NCBI GenBank assembly: GCA_021814145.1
Contig: JAKAIY010000026.1
Location: 1-32,460, forward strand
From: Chloroflexota bacterium
GTDB lineage: Bacteria; Chloroflexota; Ktedonobacteria; Ktedonobacterales; JADMIN01
Reading direction: 5' to 3'
DNA: 32,460 bases
A program made the position numbers and the translations under genes. The notes under the pieces are model-generated. The model had not been told where the DNA came from. It was given only the letters and a program-made list of their open reading frames with translations, and did not search any database. Within the stretch, counting starts at the first letter, position 1; every line of letters starts with the position of its first letter. Below are positions 8,663 through 16,278 of this stretch, in pieces.

Positions 8663-8864
8663 AATGGGTCCTCTCAGTTCCAGGTGATCTCCAAGGCGTC
8701 AGCCGAGTGATGAGTTCATCCAGGGCCGTTCCCTGGAACGCTTTCCCATCCACTCTCGCCCGGTTGTTCTCATCTGGTTTCCCTCCCATCGTCAAAGCAT
8801 ACCGTCTGGATGACAACAGGACAACCACCGGAAAAAGCGGGAGAGAGGAGGGTCGAGAGCCAAT
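8663..8864 (-). other. untranslated stretch between attenuator and DAHP synthase
   Basis: About 200 nt separate the terminator from the structural gene. On the minus strand a frame is open for much of it but has no recognisable product and merges out of frame with the gene. I see nothing conserved in it except the ribosome site right before ATG 8662. Confidence 0.4.
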
Positions 8865-8893
8865 AAAAAAGCAGAGGAGTCAAACTCCTCTGC
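8865..8893 (-). terminator. strong intrinsic terminator in the DAHP synthase leader (attenuator)
   Basis: On the minus strand a perfect 10-bp stem GCAGAGGAGT / ACTCCTCTGC (8884-8893 and 8871-8880) closes a 3-nt loop and is followed directly by six T. It is the clearest intrinsic terminator in the window. It lies between the promoter (9044-9072) and the gene (start 8662), with the leader peptide stop 56 nt before it, so it must be bypassed for the gene to be transcribed from that promoter. Confidence 0.9.
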
Positions 8894-8949
8894 TTCCCTC
8901 CGGTTCGCCGGTCCCGCGCCGTTTCTAGCCCAACGCAAACGGCCCGCCG

Positions 8950-9033
8950 TCAAGCCGGAGGGCTAAGCCAATAAGAAGAAGCGTTCTGGCTAGTGATTCG
9001 GTTGTGGTCAGCGGTTAGGTGGTGAGTATTCAT
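8950..9033 (-). CDS. putative DAHP synthase leader peptide (27 aa)
   Basis: A 27-codon frame, MNTHHLTADHNRI followed by TSQNASSYWLSPPA, starts at ATG 9033, only 10 nt after the -10 box, so the transcript would be leaderless or nearly so. Codons 21-22 are Tyr-Trp (TAT TGG), two products of the pathway that DAHP synthase feeds. The UGA stop is 56 nt before a strong terminator. The RNA can form competing pairings: CCCUCCGG at the end of the ORF with CCGGAGGG just before the terminator, and UUAGCCC with GGGCUAG. I could not find a segment that clearly sequesters the terminator's 5' arm, so the antiterminator is unproven. Family knowledge: leaderless aromatic leader peptides control trp genes in some actinobacteria. 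A chance ORF is the alternative. Confidence 0.6.
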   Translation of the reverse strand: MNTHHLTADHNRITSQNASSYWLSPPA

Positions 9034-9043
9034 CTTGGGCAAG

Positions 9044-9072
9044 AGTATACGGGCCTTACCTGATCTTGTCAA
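9044..9072 (-). promoter_or_regulatory. consensus sigma-70 promoter of the DAHP synthase leader
   Basis: On the minus strand TTGACA (9067-9072), a 17-bp spacer and TATACT (9044-9049): a full -35 and a five-of-six -10. The start of transcription is expected at about 9033-9037, at or just before the leader peptide ATG. This is the best promoter match in the window. Confidence 0.8.
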
Positions 9073-9415
9073 GCAGCGTTCGAGCGAATCATCGGCGCGG
9101 ATGGAGGCCCGAAATGCCGGATCTCGTCGCCTTTGATGGTGGCAGGATCCCGCGTACTGCACGGGTGGAAGATGTATTCCGCCTGGTGGCTTGCGAACCA
9201 ACGGAAAGAGCATCCTGCTGGGTCGCTGATTCCGTGAAGCACAATAACATCACAGATCCGCATGAGGCTTTTACCTTACGGCGCGCAGCGTGAACGCCCT
9301 ACGGTAGCGCGCTGGAACGAGTCTCATGTATATTAAAGAAGCATATCCAGCGATTTCAGCGGCGGATGCCCGTGATGATTCCGCAGGTCCAGCGTCACGA
9401 AAGGGTCACACCACC
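9073..9415. other. divergent intergenic region upstream of the flavoprotein
   Basis: About 340 bp between the DAHP synthase promoter and the chosen start of the flavoprotein. Short open frames are present on both strands, but none resembles a protein. A TATATT box at about 9329-9334 could be a -10 for the rightward gene, with no matching -35. Confidence 0.4.
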
Positions 9416-11230
9416 ATGCTCGATCAGGATGCGGATCTTGATCTTCTGTACCAGACAGAGATCGCCGATCCCGACTGGTACAAAACCAATATTCCTTGCC
9501 AGGTCGGTTGTCCGGCCCGCACCGACGTGTCGAATTACATCGGCCTGATCTCACAGGGGCGTTTTGACGAAGCGTATGTGCTCAACCGGCGCTCCAATGT
9601 CGTGCCGGGCGTGCTGGGCCGCACGTGCGCGCGCCCGTGCGAGCCGGTTTGCCGTCGCAACAAGGTGGATGGCCAGCAAGTCGCCATCTGCTGGCTGAAG
9701 CGCGCCTCCCACGATCATCGGGAGTACCGGCACCTGCCAGAGCGCCCGGCCATCACCAAGACGGAGAAAATCGCCATCGTTGGCGCGGGCTCGGCGGGTG
9801 TCGCCTGTGCGCGCGAACTGGCGGAGATGGGCTACGCGGTCACTATCTTCGACATGTATCCAGCGCCGGGTGGCATGATGGTCGGCGGCATCCCTGTCTG
9901 GCGTTTGCCGCGCGAGGTGACGAAGGAAGAAATTGATGAATACCTTGAGGCGCTGGGAGTTGAGGTGAGGCTCAACACCATCGTCGGCAAGGATGTGCAG
10001 CTAACCGATCTTCTGCGCGACTATTCCGCCGTCTATATCGGCGCGGGCTGCATGCTCTCGAACCCGCTGACCGGCCCTGACAACAAGGTCGTTCCCGGTT
10101 CCGATCTGCATGGCGTGGTCGCTGGTCTGCCATTCCTGGAGAAGATCAACTTCGGCGAGCCAGTCTACGTCGGCAAGCGCGTCGTCGTTCTGGGCGCAGG
10201 CTTTACAGCGATGGACTGCTGCCGCTCAGCGATCCGCTTTGGCGCGGAAAAGGTCTACGTCCTCTACCGTCGCTCGAAGGAAGAGATGCCTTCTGACGAG
10301 TACGAAGTAGACGAGGCGATGCTGGAGCATGTGGAGTTCCAGTATCTCTGCTCGCCAGTTGAGATCCTCTCGGACGATGGAAAGCACGTCTCCGGCGTGA
10401 AGATGGTCCGTAACCGCCTCGGTGACCCGGACGCCGGAGGACGCCGCCGCCCATTGCCAGTTCCCGGCTCGGAGTATGTCGTCGAGTGCGACCAGGTCAT
10501 CTCGGCGTTCGGCCAGTACGCCGATACGTCGTGGATCCCTTCCGAGGAGCTGAATCTGGAAGTCAACCGCTGGGGTATCCCACTGGTGGACCGGGATACC
10601 TGGATGACCTCATATCCAGGCCTGTTCGCTGGCGGTGACTTTACCGAAGGGTCACGCAACCTGATCTCGGCGATCGCCGATGGGCGCGACGCCGCCGCCT
10701 CCATCAACCACTACCTTGGCCATGAGGATGGCCCCGCTGAGCAGCCGGTCGAGATCGAGCTGCCAGACTTCCGCCGTGGCATGGTGGATGATTATGAGTC
10801 CATTCCATACCAGGTTATCCCCTCGCTGCCATTGCAGAAGCGGTTCAGCATCACGGTAGAGTCTGAGACGGGTTACTCGCCAGAGGAGGCGATTACGCAG
10901 GCGCGGCGCTGTCTTCAGTGCCAGCTTAATATCATGATTGACCCCTCTATCTGCATTCTGTGCAGCGGGTGCGTGGACATTTGCCCCTACGACTGCATCA
11001 GTATGCAGGGCCTGACCCGCATGGTCAAAGGTGATCCGCTGCACCAGCTCGCCGAAGAGACCTGGAAAGGTGGCGCCGACATGATCATTGACGAGGAGAA
11101 GTGCATCCGCTGCGGCCTCTGCATCGTGCGCTGCCCCACGGACGCGATCTCGATGGTGCAGTTCCAGGTCAAGAGCGCCAACAACCGCTGGAGCGTCTCG
11201 AACCTGCCGGTGCTCAACAACACCCGCTAG
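9416..11230 (+). CDS. GltD-like NAD(P)H flavoprotein oxidoreductase fused to two [4Fe-4S] ferredoxin clusters
   Basis: A 604-residue relative of the glutamate synthase small subunit and NfnB. The N-terminal iron-sulfur module holds C28/C32 and CARPCEPVC (71-79). The FAD-binding motif is AIVGAGSAGVACA (120-132), the NAD(P)H-binding motif VVVLGAGFTAMDCC (256-269), and a second FAD contact is FAGGDFTEGSRN (404-415). The C-terminus adds two full CxxCxxCxxxC ferredoxin clusters (C513-C523 and C563-C573). It probably moves electrons between NAD(P)H and a ferredoxin-linked partner; no glutamate synthase large subunit is nearby, so GltD itself is unlikely. Start chosen at ATG 9416, where the conserved region begins, with AAGGG about 10 nt upstream; ATG 9326 is an alternative. 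A 17-bp-stem hairpin follows the stop. Confidence 0.88.
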   Translation: MLDQDADLDLLYQTEIADPDWYKTNIPCQVGCPARTDVSNYIGLISQGRFDEAYVLNRRSNVVPGVLGRTCARPCEPVCRRNKVDGQQVAICWLKRASHDHREYRHLPERPAITKTEKIAIVGAGSAGVACARELAEMGYAVTIFDMYPAPGGMMVGGIPVWRLPREVTKEEIDEYLEALGVEVRLNTIVGKDVQLTDLLRDYSAVYIGAGCMLSNPLTGPDNKVVPGSDLHGVVAGLPFLEKINFGEPVYVGKRVVVLGAGFTAMDCCRSAIRFGAEKVYVLYRRSKEEMPSDEYEVDEAMLEHVEFQYLCSPVEILSDDGKHVSGVKMVRNRLGDPDAGGRRRPLPVPGSEYVVECDQVISAFGQYADTSWIPSEELNLEVNRWGIPLVDRDTWMTSYPGLFAGGDFTEGSRNLISAIADGRDAAASINHYLGHEDGPAEQPVEIELPDFRRGMVDDYESIPYQVIPSLPLQKRFSITVESETGYSPEEAITQARRCLQCQLNIMIDPSICILCSGCVDICPYDCISMQGLTRMVKGDPLHQLAEETWKGGADMIIDEEKCIRCGLCIVRCPTDAISMVQFQVKSANNRWSVSNLPVLNNTR

Positions 11231-11248
11231 CTATTGACGAGCGGCTAT

Positions 11249-11287
11249 CCGAAGCCCCATGCTCACCAGATGAGCATGGGGCTTCGG
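11249..11287 (+). terminator. long perfect hairpin after the flavoprotein gene
   Basis: A 17-bp perfect stem (11249-11265 with 11271-11287) around the 5-nt loop CCAGA, 18 bp after the stop codon. It is strong enough for a terminator, but GGGTATGG follows instead of a T-run. It may be a U-less terminator or a 3' RNA-stabilising element. Confidence 0.6.
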
Positions 11288-11381
11288 GGTATGGCGTCGG
11301 ATACGAGCGCGACCGGACAATATGGAAGCGGTATGATACCAGAAGGAGACCCTCAAAGAACGGCGGCAAGGAGCAGACGAT

Positions 11382-12248
11382 ATGGATGGCGAAACGCAGT
11401 CTCGCCCAGCAGAGGAGGAGGCCCGCGCGCGTCTGGCGCTGGCGCGACGGTTTCTGGCGGCGCAATCAGATGAAGCGGAGATCGAACTGAAGCCCGGCGA
11501 GATGGCTATAGATCTGCCGATCCCGCCAGGCGCGCTGGTGGCTGGCTCGCTTATGCGTAGCGGGAGACCCGCTGGCATGATCCTTGACTCACCGCAAACG
11601 CCGGAAGAAGCGTTCGCGTTCTATGACGCGCATCTGCCGGCGCTTGGCTGGGCTGTGGACACCTTTATGCGTCGAGGTGGGTTTGTTACTTCCTCACCAT
11701 CGTTAGTCCCATCGCGATATATCTCAGACGAGCAGGGGCGGATGCTGCTTCTCGCCATAAGAGAGCGCCCTGAGGGCGGCGTCGCGGTTTTCATTACCAT
11801 AATGGCCGCGCCGGATAGGGCGCAATGGGCGCGCCAGGCCTATGGGCCTGTGCTACAGCGGGCGATGCCACCGCTCATGGCGCCGCGAGGCGCGAGCCTG
11901 ACTGAAGAAGGCGGCGGTGGCAGCGACACCGCATGGCGGTCGTACGCGCGCATGACGACGACGCTCGACCCAGGAGCGGTCATGGCCCATTTCGACAGCC
12001 AGCTCGCTACGGGCGGGTGGCGGCGCGTGGACGGGGGCGCCACTGACTCGGCGGGATGGAGTTTGTGGTCGGTCACTGTGGAATCGCGGTCTCTGATTGG
12101 CGCGCTCACCGCGCTGCGTATCCCAGAGCGACAGGATGAATATTTGCTGGAGGCGCGGCTGGAAGCCAGCGAGCGCCCTCAGCCGGGTGGTGGTGGGTTT
12201 TCCTACGCTCCAATGGTGAGCCGGGGAGGGCCTGGACAGCCCCGCTGA
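11382..12248 (+). CDS. hypothetical protein with an internally duplicated domain
   Basis: A 288-residue soluble protein of no family I can name. The two halves are similar. Residues 62-92 (ending FYDAHLPALGWAVD) and 184-216 (ending HFDSQLATGGWRRVD) share a pattern of a strand, then an acidic/hydrophobic helix ending in Gly-Trp, seen in proteins that compare or bin small repeated folds. Each copy is followed by a run of strands (MLLLAIRERPEGGVAVFITI and its counterpart around 226-262). The C-terminus is Gly/Pro-rich. AAGGAG lies 8 nt before ATG 11382, and TATGAT at 11332-11337 is a possible -10. There is no signal peptide or membrane segment. It lies just ahead of the VOC gene but that gene has its own promoter. 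Confidence 0.7.
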   Translation: MDGETQSRPAEEEARARLALARRFLAAQSDEAEIELKPGEMAIDLPIPPGALVAGSLMRSGRPAGMILDSPQTPEEAFAFYDAHLPALGWAVDTFMRRGGFVTSSPSLVPSRYISDEQGRMLLLAIRERPEGGVAVFITIMAAPDRAQWARQAYGPVLQRAMPPLMAPRGASLTEEGGGGSDTAWRSYARMTTTLDPGAVMAHFDSQLATGGWRRVDGGATDSAGWSLWSVTVESRSLIGALTALRIPERQDEYLLEARLEASERPQPGGGGFSYAPMVSRGGPGQPR

Positions 12249-12265
12249 GACGGCGCTGGATACCC

Positions 12266-12294
12266 TTGAATGCGCGAGCGCCCTGTGGTACACT
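12266..12294 (+). promoter_or_regulatory. sigma-70 promoter of the VOC gene
   Basis: TTGAAT (12266-12271), a 17-bp spacer and TACACT (12289-12294), with TG at 12286-12287 giving an extended -10. Start of transcription is expected near 12301, leaving a leader of about 36 nt. Confidence 0.65.
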
Positions 12295-12297
12295 TTG

Positions 12298-12312
12298 CTT
12301 CATAAAATGAAG
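12298..12312. promoter_or_regulatory. operator-like palindrome over the VOC gene start of transcription
   Basis: CTTCAT-AAA-ATGAAG is a 6-bp perfect inverted repeat with a 3-bp centre that covers the predicted transcription start. A repressor bound here would block the promoter. Which regulator binds is unknown. Confidence 0.45.
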
Positions 12313-12336
12313 TATTAGCCCAGAAAGAGGCTACCC

Positions 12337-13248
12337 ATGGCGCAGAGCTTCCGGCGCGCCACCCCAGCGCGCTCAGCCACACCCCTGCCAGACACGACGA
12401 CACTTGGGGCGGCGCATCTGATTGTCTCTGATCTTCAGCGCTCGGTTTCGTTCTATACCGGGACGCTGGGATTCACCCAGGCGGCAGGACCAGCGGCGAA
12501 TGGCGAGGCGTCGCTGACGGTTGGGAGCGACCCGACGCCCGTGCTGTGGCTTACGGAGTTACCAGGCGCCCGGCGCAAGCCAGCGCATGTGACGGGACTC
12601 TACCATGTGGCTATTCTGACGCCAGGACGGCTCGACCTGGCGCGCAGCCTGTATCACCTGGCAGTGACGCGCTATCCCTTGCAGGGAGCGTCAGACCATC
12701 TCGTCAGTGAGGCGCTCTATCTGGCTGATCCCGATGGCAACGGGCTGGAAATCTATCGTGACCGCCCGCGCGCGGACTGGCCACATGATGGCGACCAACT
12801 CTTAATGGACACCATCGCGCTTGACCTGGGCGCGCTGCTCGAAGAGGCCGCCACCGACCCGCGTCCATGGACGGGCCTGGCGGCGGGCGCGCGCATCGGG
12901 CACGTCCATCTCCATGTGGCGCATCTGGAGCCAGCGATCGCGTTCTATCGGGAAGTCATCGGCCTCGATTTGATGATCCAGCTTGGCGGAAGCGCGGCTT
13001 TCATGTCCGCCGGTGGTTACCACCATCATCTCGCCCTCAATACCTGGGCAGGCGTGGGAGCGCCCCCGCCGCCCGCTGACGCCGTGGGCATCCGCGTCTG
13101 GGACGCGCTTCTGCCAGAACGCGCTGCCCTGGACGCTGTCGTCGCGCGGCTGGAGGCCGCCAGCGTCACCTACGAGCGCGAGGCGAGCGGCGCCGTTGTC
13201 ACACGCGACCCATCCGGGAATGCGCTACGGCTGACCACGGTCGAATAG
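12337..13248 (+). CDS. two-domain VOC family protein (glyoxalase / CatE-like dioxygenase)
   Basis: A 303-residue protein with two vicinal-oxygen-chelate modules (about 23-140 and 186-300), laid out like Bacillus catechol 2,3-dioxygenase CatE. In the first module H27 (AAHLIV), H90 (GLYHVAIL) and E138 (DPDGNGLEIYRD) are visible. In the second, GHVHLHVAHLE (188-198) and GYHHHLALN (227-235) supply His residues. However, the expected C-terminal metal-binding Glu in DPSGNALRL is Arg at 298, so classic dioxygenase chemistry is uncertain; a detoxification or lyase role remains open. AAGAGG lies 7 nt before ATG 12337. It has its own promoter (12266-12294) and an operator-like palindrome at the start site, so it is probably inducible. 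Confidence 0.85.
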   Translation: MAQSFRRATPARSATPLPDTTTLGAAHLIVSDLQRSVSFYTGTLGFTQAAGPAANGEASLTVGSDPTPVLWLTELPGARRKPAHVTGLYHVAILTPGRLDLARSLYHLAVTRYPLQGASDHLVSEALYLADPDGNGLEIYRDRPRADWPHDGDQLLMDTIALDLGALLEEAATDPRPWTGLAAGARIGHVHLHVAHLEPAIAFYREVIGLDLMIQLGGSAAFMSAGGYHHHLALNTWAGVGAPPPPADAVGIRVWDALLPERAALDAVVARLEAASVTYEREASGAVVTRDPSGNALRLTTVE

Positions 13249-13454
13249 GTCGCGCGTAGTCCCTCCGTAGCCAGAAGAGCGAAAATCACTCCTTTTTGTC
13301 GCGCTCACCGCCTCTCATGCGTCTACTACAAGGGAAACGATTTGGGCGGTGGACGCCGCGTTTTTGCCTCTGGTGTGGCCGTGAAAAGCGGGGCGGCATG
13401 CGCCGTGACCGGCGAAGCCGCCTTTGTGGCAGGGACGATACAGGAGCGCGACGC

Positions 13455-14867
13455 ATGCGGATGGAGACCAGGAAAAGGCCACCCTGGGCCTCGTGGCGCG
13501 GCCTCAGCCGCCGCTGGGTGATCGTGATCTCGGGGCTGGCGCTCTACGCGCTCCTGATCGGCGCGGTGGGAATATTCAGCGCCTCGCGTCTCGCGCGGCC
13601 AGCGACTACAGCGCGGGCGACCGCGACGCGAGGCGCGACGGCGACTCCCGGCTCGTCATGGGCGTATAACCCGGCGACCGACAGGAGCACCGCCACAATC
13701 CTCGCCGCTGAACATGCGGCGGACATCCAGGCGACGGCGCAGAACGACCTGAATCACATGACGCTGGACGAAAAGCTCGGCCAGATGTTCCTGATCGAGA
13801 CGTACTACGAGACCTGGACGCCGGACATCGCCAGCATGGTGGTCGGGATGCATGCTGGCGCGGTCATCATCTACGCCAAGAACATGCAGACACCGCAGCA
13901 ACTCAAGGCGTACATCGCTAGTATGCAGGCGCACGCCAGCATCCCGCTGCTGGTGACGATGGACGAAGAGGGCGGGCTGGTAGACCGGCTAGGCTACAAC
14001 AACTTCTTTCCGCCGATTCCCTCCGCGCAATCGCTTGGCGCCACAGGCAAGCCCGCTCTGGCGACACAGGCTGGCGACCAGGCCGCGCAGGAGATGCTCG
14101 CGATGGGCATCAATACAGACCTGGCCCCAGTGGTGGATGTGCGTGGGCCAAACGGCTCCATCGAGACGACCCGGCTCTATGGTGACACGCCTGGGGTCGT
14201 GACCACCTTCGCCGGCGCCTATCTCGACGCGCTTCAAAACAACGGCGTCATCGGCACGCTAAAGCACTGGCCAGGCATTGGCGACGTCACCCAAGACCCG
14301 CACCTGACCTTGCCCACGATCACTGATTCGCTGCCACAGCTTGAGTCGCAGCATTTCGCGACTTTCCGCGCGCTGCTGTCCCACGATCCGGGCATGATTA
14401 TGGTGACGCATGTGATCGTCACGGCGATTGACCCAACAATGCCCGCCACGCTCTCTCCGAAACTGGTAAATGGCGTGTTGCGCGGCCAGCTGGGCTATGA
14501 TGGCGTCGTCATGACTGATAGCCTGTACATGCAGGGGATCGCGCTTCGCTACAACCTGCCTGAAGCGGGAGTGCTCGCGGTGATCGCGGGTGACGATCTC
14601 CTGGAGGGCGCGTTCGACGCCTCCTCGATGGCTGGAATGATCGCCGCGCTAAAGGCGGCTATCGCCAGTGGGCGCATCAGCGTCGCGCGCATCAATCAGT
14701 CGGTGATGCGGATCTTGAAGCTGAAGATCCGCTTTGGGCTGCTGCCGCTGTTGTCCGCGCACTACCAGCGTGTTCAGCAGGCGAATGGCGCAGGGCAGGC
14801 GCCAGCGGGAACGCTTCAGGCGGATACACGCCGCGGAAGCGCCGCTGGCCGCCCTGCCCGCGCCTGA
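13455..14867 (+). CDS. glycoside hydrolase family 3, beta-N-acetylhexosaminidase (NagZ-like), membrane anchored
   Basis: A 470-residue protein. After a short basic start come one membrane segment (21-44), an Ala/Thr-rich linker (about 48-85) and a GH3 barrel facing outside. NagZ-type signatures are LDEKLGQMFLI (about 104-114), MDEEGG (about 169-174), KHWPGIGD (270-277) and DPH (281-283), which replaces the usual DSH but keeps the Asp-His acid/base pair. The nucleophile Asp is at about 355 in VVMTDSLYMQG. Expected role: removal of N-acetylglucosamine from peptidoglycan or chitin-type oligomers at the surface. The (A+) barrel-only form lacks the second GH3 domain. Start chosen at ATG 13455 with AGGAG 8 nt upstream; the frame runs open to 13296 but that part is Arg-rich and unconserved in look. 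Confidence 0.9.
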   Translation: MRMETRKRPPWASWRGLSRRWVIVISGLALYALLIGAVGIFSASRLARPATTARATATRGATATPGSSWAYNPATDRSTATILAAEHAADIQATAQNDLNHMTLDEKLGQMFLIETYYETWTPDIASMVVGMHAGAVIIYAKNMQTPQQLKAYIASMQAHASIPLLVTMDEEGGLVDRLGYNNFFPPIPSAQSLGATGKPALATQAGDQAAQEMLAMGINTDLAPVVDVRGPNGSIETTRLYGDTPGVVTTFAGAYLDALQNNGVIGTLKHWPGIGDVTQDPHLTLPTITDSLPQLESQHFATFRALLSHDPGMIMVTHVIVTAIDPTMPATLSPKLVNGVLRGQLGYDGVVMTDSLYMQGIALRYNLPEAGVLAVIAGDDLLEGAFDASSMAGMIAALKAAIASGRISVARINQSVMRILKLKIRFGLLPLLSAHYQRVQQANGAGQAPAGTLQADTRRGSAAGRPARA

Positions 14868-14912
14868 CCATTCACGCGCAGTCCATGTTCCCCAATCAGT
14901 GAGCTGGAGACC

Positions 14913-15146
14913 TTAGCCGAAAAGGCGGTTGTGCCGCTGCCCCACCAGCAGGTACAGAAGAGGGCCAGCGACCGGCACCAGCCACACGGCGATCAGCCAG
15001 ATAACCTTCTGGCCGGTCGTGAGGTAGTCATTCGCGATCATGAATGTCAGGATGATATGCCCGACCAAGGGCACAAAGATGCACACCAGACTCAGCACCA
15101 CCGTGATGAACAGGCCGCGATGCTGTGCCGTGGATTGTGTCCCCAC
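14913..15146 (-). CDS. PLDc_N-type small membrane protein
   Basis: A 77-residue protein with two membrane segments (about 13-36 and 48-68). The C-terminal KVIWLIAVWLVPVAGPLLYLLVGQR is the hallmark of the phospholipase D N-terminal-like (PLDc_N) membrane family, which often occurs as a stand-alone small protein of unknown function. GTG 15146 is chosen as start: GGAGGG lies 8 nt upstream. The frame extends to a TTG at 15182, which has no ribosome site. It converges with the GH3 gene (45-bp gap) and lies downstream of the zinc-ribbon gene on the same strand. Confidence 0.85.
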   Translation of the reverse strand: MGTQSTAQHRGLFITVVLSLVCIFVPLVGHIILTFMIANDYLTTGQKVIWLIAVWLVPVAGPLLYLLVGQRHNRLFG

Positions 15147-15300
15147 GACTGATACCCTCCGGGATACATGATCCCAACACAATGGCGCGCGGGCGTGTTT
15201 GGGGAGAATCCTTAGGGATGCCTGAGCGCCTCCGCAACCATCCTTACGCTTGGCTCGCCGCCTGGGTTACAGCTGAGCGCCGGCCAAAAGAAATCACTTG

Positions 15301-16140
15301 TCAGCCGAAGGTAAACGAGGCCAGCAGCGGCTGGTAGACCAGGTTATTGATTGTGGAATACGACGCGATTGGGCTGCTCAACTGGATTGTATACACCTCG
15401 CTATCACGCACATCCACAAAGACCACGATCATGCGCGTCACCCCATCCTGTCCGGTGACCTGACCTGAGCGCTGCTGCCAGGCGTCACCGCCGATCCGTG
15501 CGGGCGCCGCGGGCTGCAGTCCCTGCTGGGAGGCCAGCATGTCAGCGACGCTGGCCGGCGTTTGCCCCGCCTGCGCAGGGGCATAGCTGATGGTGACGCT
15601 GTTCGCGCCGCTGCTATCAGTGAGCAATGCCCCACCTGATTGGCGGGTAACGCTCCACAAGGCAGGCACGGTGAGGTTAAAGCGGCCATTGGGGTCACGG
15701 TATACGAGTGTCTTGGGCACGGGAGGCCCAGCCAGAGCCGCGCGTAATATGTACCCACCGCCCGCCAGCAACGCGATCACGACAACGAGCGCGACGCCGA
15801 TGACGGGCCACCGACGCTGGTGAGGCTTCCGCGCGACTGTGGGAGTCACTGCCACTGGTAACGACGTGCCAACCGTCACACGCCTGGTATGCGGGCTGGA
15901 AGCTGGAGCGGGCTCGGTTGGTGGTGTATCGGGCGCCCCGGATGTGGTGAGCGCGTCTGAATGCGTGGCTGAGGTGGCGCTATCTGGCGTCGCGTCGGTG
16001 GGGCCTGACACGTGCCCCTTGGGCGCGCGCACCGGCTGGGTCGGCGTCTCCAATTCACCAATCGAGGCGCCGCAGCTGAAACAGACCGTCGCCCCTTCCT
16101 CATATGGAGCCCCGCAACGCAGACAGGTCCGCTCCGACAT
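15301..16140 (-). CDS. zinc-ribbon membrane protein with extracytoplasmic C-terminal domain
   Basis: A 279-residue protein. A zinc ribbon lies at the N-terminus (C6, C9, C20, C23: CxxC-x10-CxxC), then a Thr/Pro/Ala-rich linker (about 30-105), one membrane segment (112-134) and an outer domain (145-279). The start of the outer domain, FNLTVPALWSV, resembles PsbP/DUF1795-like lipoprotein domains that hold small ligands or pack against membrane complexes. The function is unknown. Start taken at ATG 16140, with GGAGGT 9 nt upstream; a GTG at 16146 sits too close to that site. A TACAAT box (minus strand, 16238-16243) may be its -10. The zinc ribbon plus membrane layout parallels that of the kinase at 19038. 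Confidence 0.8.
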   Translation of the reverse strand: MSERTCLRCGAPYEEGATVCFSCGASIGELETPTQPVRAPKGHVSGPTDATPDSATSATHSDALTTSGAPDTPPTEPAPASSPHTRRVTVGTSLPVAVTPTVARKPHQRRWPVIGVALVVVIALLAGGGYILRAALAGPPVPKTLVYRDPNGRFNLTVPALWSVTRQSGGALLTDSSGANSVTISYAPAQAGQTPASVADMLASQQGLQPAAPARIGGDAWQQRSGQVTGQDGVTRMIVVFVDVRDSEVYTIQLSSPIASYSTINNLVYQPLLASFTFG

Positions 16141-16228
16141 GCTCACATGACCTCCGCGAATGGCCGTAGCTGATGGTGCGGGGCGGCTATCTCATGCATC
16201 CTCGATAAGCGCCAGAGCCGCTCGCGAC

Positions 16229-16264
16229 GCTACCCGTATTGTATCGCGTCACACGGCGGGTAGC
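16229..16264 (-). repeat. 8-bp inverted repeat hairpin between SDR and zinc-ribbon genes
   Basis: GCTACCCG (16229-16236) and CGGGTAGC (16257-16264) form a stem with a 20-nt loop right after the SDR stop codon. The loop contains ATTGTA, i.e. TACAAT on the minus strand, which could be the -10 of the zinc-ribbon gene. No U-tract follows. Confidence 0.5.
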
Positions 16265-16278
16265 CATATAGCCCGCTC

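Noticed and set aside
13296-13454. N-terminal extension of the GH3 gene with Cys and Arg clusters
   Set aside because: No ribosome site at the upstream ATG; AGGAG with correct spacing supports ATG 13455 just before the membrane segment.
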